A DNA stretch of 64,000 nt from Mortierella alpina (lineage: Eukaryota > Mortierellomycota > Mortierellomycetes > Mortierellales > Mortierellaceae). The stretch spans positions 372,001-436,000 of the forward strand of contig JANATF010000006.1 of NCBI GenBank assembly GCA_029449245.1, written 5' to 3'. Positions within the stretch are counted from its first letter, which is position 1, and each line of letters opens with the position of its first letter. Shown one piece after another: positions 60,159 through 64,000 of the stretch. Made by a program: the position numbers and the translations under genes. The notes under the pieces were generated by a model. It saw only the letters and a program-made list of their open reading frames with translations. It searched no databases and was not told the origin of the DNA.

Positions 60159-61843
60159 ATGTTTTCAAGCCAGCCAGCCACTGCCAAATGTGAAGATCCC
60201 TCCGTGACATTCACGGGCTGGGCCGCCGTTCCCAATGGAAAAGGTGTTCTTCAAAAGTTCGGTTACCATCCCCGACCACTAGGTGCCGAGGAAGTCGAGA
60301 TCATGATCACTCATTGCGGAGTGTGTGGATCAGAGTAAAAATCGCGTCCTTTTCCTATGTCGCTCATCGAACGTCGGTCCTGTTCACGATGGGATGTTAA
60401 AAAAAAAGATGTTAACACCTCAATGGCAACCCCCCTTTTTAGCATCCATTTTGCAACAGAAGGATGGACGCCCATCGTTCGTCCCGTCATCCCAGGCCAT
60501 GAGATCGTAGGAACGGTTGTGGCACGAGGCGATCACTCTGCTCACAAGATGGGCGACCGCGTCGGTGTTGGATGTCTTGTCGGATCTTGTCGCACGAACC
60601 TGTGTGAATGGTGCGTCAAGGGCGAGGATCAGTTCTGCGATCAAAAGACAGTGACCTTCAATGCACCTTACACTGATGGTCGAGGTGGTATCAGCCAAGG
60701 GGGTTTTGCAGATCGCATCCGTGTTTATGATGACTTTGCCTTCAAGAGTGAGTTCGCTTTTTTTTTTTTTTTTTTTTTTGTTGGGGCTATAGACAGTATT
60801 AGCCCGCAGGTTGCATGGTTCAGCGCCAGGTGCGAAACGACGATGCTAAAGTATGCCTTTGCTCGTTCTGACCTTCTGATGGATTAGTTCCCGATGTCAT
60901 CCCTTCTGCGGAGGCAGCTTCTATGTTTTGTGCGGGGATCACAACCTACACTCCCTTGAAGCGATACAAAGCTGGACCTCACTCGCGTGTTGGTGTCATT
61001 GGAATTGGGTAAGAGATTTTGTAAATGAATGCCTCTAAGCCCTGCTGTCCTGAACAAGAAAATGGCGAGAGCGACAGGAACACTTACGTAACGAACTTGA
61101 ACCTGTTGTCAGTGGGTTGGGTCACATAGCACTGCAGTTCGCAAGAGCCCTGGGTTGTAAGGACGTTATCGCTATCTCTGGTAGGGATACCAAGAAAGAG
61201 GAGGCCTTCAAGCTAGGTGCTACCCGCTTCGTCAAGTATGGCAAATGGAATGTATCTTTAATGCGCAAAAAAAAAAAGAAAAAGAAAACAATTCATTCCT
61301 GTGGCCGCGCTCGCCTTTGAGACTAACAACAATTAATTTTACAAAGTACGAGCGACAAGGAGCAGGTCAAAGCTGCAGCGCGGTCCATGGATATCTGCCT
61401 CTGCACCAATGCCTCCAAGACAAACAACTGGGACGAGTATCTCTCGATGATGGCTCCGCTCTCCCAGCTGGTCATTCTAGCGCTCCCAGAGGAGCCGATC
61501 ACTTTCAGAGGTCCTTATATGGTGGGTCAGGACATCTCCCTTGTTGGGTCTCATCTAGGAAGCAAGGGCGACATTGGTAAGCAACGTGTTGTACTTCGAT
61601 TTTTCACTCTTGTTGGACCGTGACCTGTACAGAAACAATTCCTAATAATGAGGTCGTTCATATGCGGTCGTTCATATGCAACTAGTGGAGATGCTCGACT
61701 TTGCGGCCAAGCACAACATTCGGCCATGGGTTGAGAAGAGACCCTTTGAGGAGTGCAACGAGGCATTCAAGGACGTTCATGCGGGTAAACCAAGATACCG
61801 TATCGTGCTGGAGACCGACGCTGCAAAGACAGCGTCGCTGTGA
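60159..61843 (+). CDS. ADH6: Zinc-dependent alcohol dehydrogenase, cinnamyl-alcohol/ADH6 type
   Basis: Medium-chain dehydrogenase, probably NADP(H)-dependent, reducing aliphatic and aromatic aldehydes to alcohols. Six exons: 60159-60334, 60443-60747, 60888-61008, 61113-61235, 61347-61576 and 61686-61843, 370 residues with all phases consistent. Motifs in order: catalytic-zinc site HCGVCGSDIH, PGHEIVG, structural-zinc cysteines in GCLVGSCRTNLCEWC with the last in DQFC, GGFADRI, FCAGITTY, dinucleotide loop GIGGLGHIALQFA (split by intron 3), and KHNIRP near the end. The Ser in ISGRD after the second beta strand favours NADP. Intron 2 contains a T22 run (60758-60779). Length is typical. The substrate is not determined. 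It shares direction with the downstream monooxygenase 572 bp away. An AATAAA lies 61 nt after the stop. Confidence 0.94.
60758..60779. repeat. Poly-T run (22 T) in alcohol dehydrogenase intron 2
   Basis: A homopolymer just after the GTGAGT donor, on the sense strand. It is length-prone and a likely sequencing trouble spot. Confidence 0.9.
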
Positions 61844-62415
61844 GTCCTAGTAGGAGCATGTCAAGCGCATCGGGTGCACGGCCCGATGTGCCAACAGCAA
61901 AGAAATAAAGACATTCGCGCGGGGGAAGGGGAGTATTCTCCGTTGTTCAGCTGATATCACATCTAAAGCCAACGCTGTGGGTCCATACCCTCGTTTGGTG
62001 GTCAGGAGCACAATCAACCTTCCGGGAACTTTTTTTCATACTGATCGACCGCAGCAGAGGACGCGTAGGTTATCCGTCTCGGAACGTCAACAACGCTGTA
62101 AGGGTGGAGTCGGAAAAGAAAGGTACAGCTGCCCAAGGCGTTTATAGTTGCAATTGGGTGAGTAAAATTGCTTCACGCATTCGGATGCACTGCCATTTTG
62201 GGTCACCGCCGTTTGAAAGTCTGCGCACAAGGCTCAAACGTAATGTCAAAACGTAATGCCACTGAAGGTTCGGGAGTGCGGCGGGTAGAGCGAATAATTT
62301 CGGATACAAAGGAGATTTTCTTTTCACACACTCTCTCACCTTTTTTTTTTCTACAACCACCTCACAGCACATAGAACACCGAGCAACGAAAAGCACAGCA
62401 CACTCCCTCACCATC
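61844..62415. promoter_or_regulatory. Intergenic region with the monooxygenase promoter
   Basis: 572 bp with the alcohol dehydrogenase poly(A) signal at its left, a T run (about 62341-62350) and a CA-rich leader just before the ATG at 62416. No gene is seen. Confidence 0.45.
61904..61909 (+). terminator. Poly(A) signal AATAAA of the alcohol dehydrogenase gene
   Basis: Canonical hexamer 61 nt downstream of the stop codon at 61841-61843. Confidence 0.6.
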
Positions 62416-64000
62416 ATGACCACTGCAGCTTCAAGACCCTCATCTTCCTCACAGACCCCTGTCCTCATTAGCGGTGCAGGGCCTGTGGGTCTCATGGCCG
62501 CCATCATGCTCGCACGACTTGGTGTGCCTTGCAGAATCATCGAACGCGACATGACAATATCTAACATGTCAAAGGCGCTGTCGATCCATGCACGCGTAAG
62601 TCACTGTACTCTTGTGCCTATAAGGCTTGCGTTATTATTGTATAGAGTTGTCAGCTAATCCAGTATATCGCACAACTGCTAGACACTGGAGATATTCGAG
62701 CAGACAGGTCTCATCGACCGTTTCCTGGCCAAAGGACACCCAATCAGCCAGTTCAACATCTACTTCAATGACACACTCTCGCAGTTCCCTGGACTGGCCA
62801 ACAGCATTTCCCATTATGATTATGCGCTTTTTATTGAACAGGCGAAAACAGTTTCCATCCTGAACGACGAGCTGGAGACTCAGGGTCTAAAAGTGGAGCG
62901 AGGTTGGGAACTCATGGACACCAGGGTTGTTGAGGAAGGAGGCAAGGATTGGGTCGAGACTACAATCAGACGAGCACTGGATGGCACCAATACTCGCAGC
63001 ACAGAGAGCAACATCGTGGGCGTTGTCGAACTGGACGCAGAGCAAGTGGACAAGGAATATGAGACGGAGATTGTCCGATCCGAGTACCTAATCGCCGCCG
63101 ACGGCGGGAAATCTGTCGTTCGCCACAAGGTCAACATCCCTTTCGTCGGCAGAACGCTCGACAACACCGTTATTCTGTTCGATGGCCAAGTAGAGACGGA
63201 TCTCGATATCAGTAACATCACGTAAGTTTCTTGTCGCTGAAAAAAAAGTAAACGACTGTAGCGGGGGCCATCGTGCCTTCTCCAGTCCAGGTACACGCAA
63301 GTCATCGGTTCTAACACCTTCATTTGCTCCAAGTGTGATTAACGGACGCAACAACAAGACCATGAATGTGTTCCCGCTGAGCAACGGCGAATTTCGAATC
63401 ATGGTTGATGCTAGTGAACTCGACCCCAAGCAGGAGCTCACCCTGGAGGCCTTTGGCAAGATTGCCCAGGCTGCTGCTTACCCTGCAAAGTTTGTGATCA
63501 AGAGCAGCAATTGGCTGACCTTCTACAAGGTCAACGAGCGCCGTGCAGAGTCCTTCTCGTACAAGAACAGGATCTTTTTGGCTGGCGATGCAGCCCATGT
63601 GCACTCGCCTGCAGGAGGACAAGGCATGAACTTGGGACTCCAAGGTAAGGCGGTTGCACGCAATATCGAACTGTGGCGCAAGAGAAATGTCGCAACATCC
63701 GGATGCTAAAAAAGAACCTGCAATTCTCATACTTCACACTTGTAGATGCATACAATCTGACCTGGAAGATCGCACTGGTGTTGAATGGCCACGCTGATCC
63801 ACATCTGCTGGAGACATACCACGACGAACGCGCACCTGTGGCTACCAATGTAATAGGGATGTCGGCCAACATGTTTGCAACGGGATTCTCAAATCGACTT
63901 GCTCATCGCATCCTACGAAAGACCATTACTACATTCGCGTCCGTTTTATTGCGCTTTGTTGCTGTTCCTGCTGGCAGAGTGTCCATGGTAACTTCATCTG
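62416..64000 (+). CDS. FAD-dependent monooxygenase, phenol hydroxylase (PheA/TfdB) family, 3' end beyond the right edge
   Basis: Flavoprotein hydroxylase using NAD(P)H and O2 on phenolic or related rings; the exact substrate is unknown. Exons seen: 62416-62595, 62683-63221, 63334-63644 and 63746 to the edge, or to a GTAACT donor near 63990. Motifs: GAGPVGLMAA (FAD dinucleotide loop) at residues 20-29, then IERD, then TLEIFEQTGLIDRF after intron 1. YLIAADGGKSVVR carries the DG motif that binds both FAD and NAD(P)H. FLAGDAAHVHSPAGGQGMN is the second FAD site, with DAYNLTWKIALVL following intron 3. About 430 residues are visible; the family is usually 550-650, so the C-terminal thioredoxin-like part is missing from the window. 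The start lies just before the FAD loop, as expected. It is co-oriented with the alcohol dehydrogenase. Confidence 0.92.

Overview
The window reads as a filamentous, early-diverging fungal chromosome segment. The best guess is Mortierellaceae or another Mucoromycota relative. This rests on short spliceosomal introns of about 50-150 nt with GTAAGT-type donors and CTAAC-like branch points, spliced genes on both strands, long polypyrimidine leaders, and Ser-, Gln- and His-rich low-complexity regulatory proteins. Placement is inference, because no rRNA or phylogenetic marker is present. I see no transposon, CRISPR array, tRNA or rRNA gene.

Seventeen protein genes are supported; two run off the edges. 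Left part (1-9 kb): an RS-like unknown protein (partial, minus), the DcpS scavenger decapping enzyme, a DUF4203 multi-pass membrane protein, and hydroxyacid-oxoacid transhydrogenase (minus). A gene-poor 5.8 kb follows, then a TKL-type pseudokinase with an ankyrin-like C-terminal region (14.8-17.3 kb). A second 3.9 kb gap leads into C2H2 zinc-finger gene A (21.2-24.4 kb). A dense block holds a DNAJB-type J protein (minus), DEAD-box helicase Dbp3, an HSPA12-like Hsp70 with a polyQ N-terminus, and acetyl-CoA synthetase (minus).

Right half: a seven-transmembrane receptor-like protein A with a tail of about 1,300 residues (38-43 kb, minus), a PHYHD1-type phytanoyl-CoA dioxygenase (45.1-46.6 kb, minus), its 7TM paralogue B (47.6-50.7 kb, plus), zinc-finger paralogue B (54.7-57.7 kb, plus), a small orphan protein (58.8-59.4 kb), a cinnamyl-alcohol-type zinc alcohol dehydrogenase (60.2-61.8 kb) and the start of a phenol-hydroxylase-like FAD monooxygenase (62.4 kb to the edge).

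The most notable structure is two local paralogue pairs, C2H2 factors A/B and 7TM proteins A/B. Each pair keeps intron positions and diagnostic motifs, which points to an old segmental or tandem duplication with rearrangement. Functionally the window mixes RNA turnover and ribosome assembly (DcpS, Dbp3), proteostasis (J protein, Hsp70-like), two-carbon and hydroxy-acid metabolism (acetyl-CoA synthetase, transhydrogenase, dioxygenase, alcohol dehydrogenase, monooxygenase) and signalling (pseudokinase, 7TM proteins, zinc-finger factors). Exon structures were worked out by hand from splice sites, reading phase and family similarity, so each boundary is a prediction.
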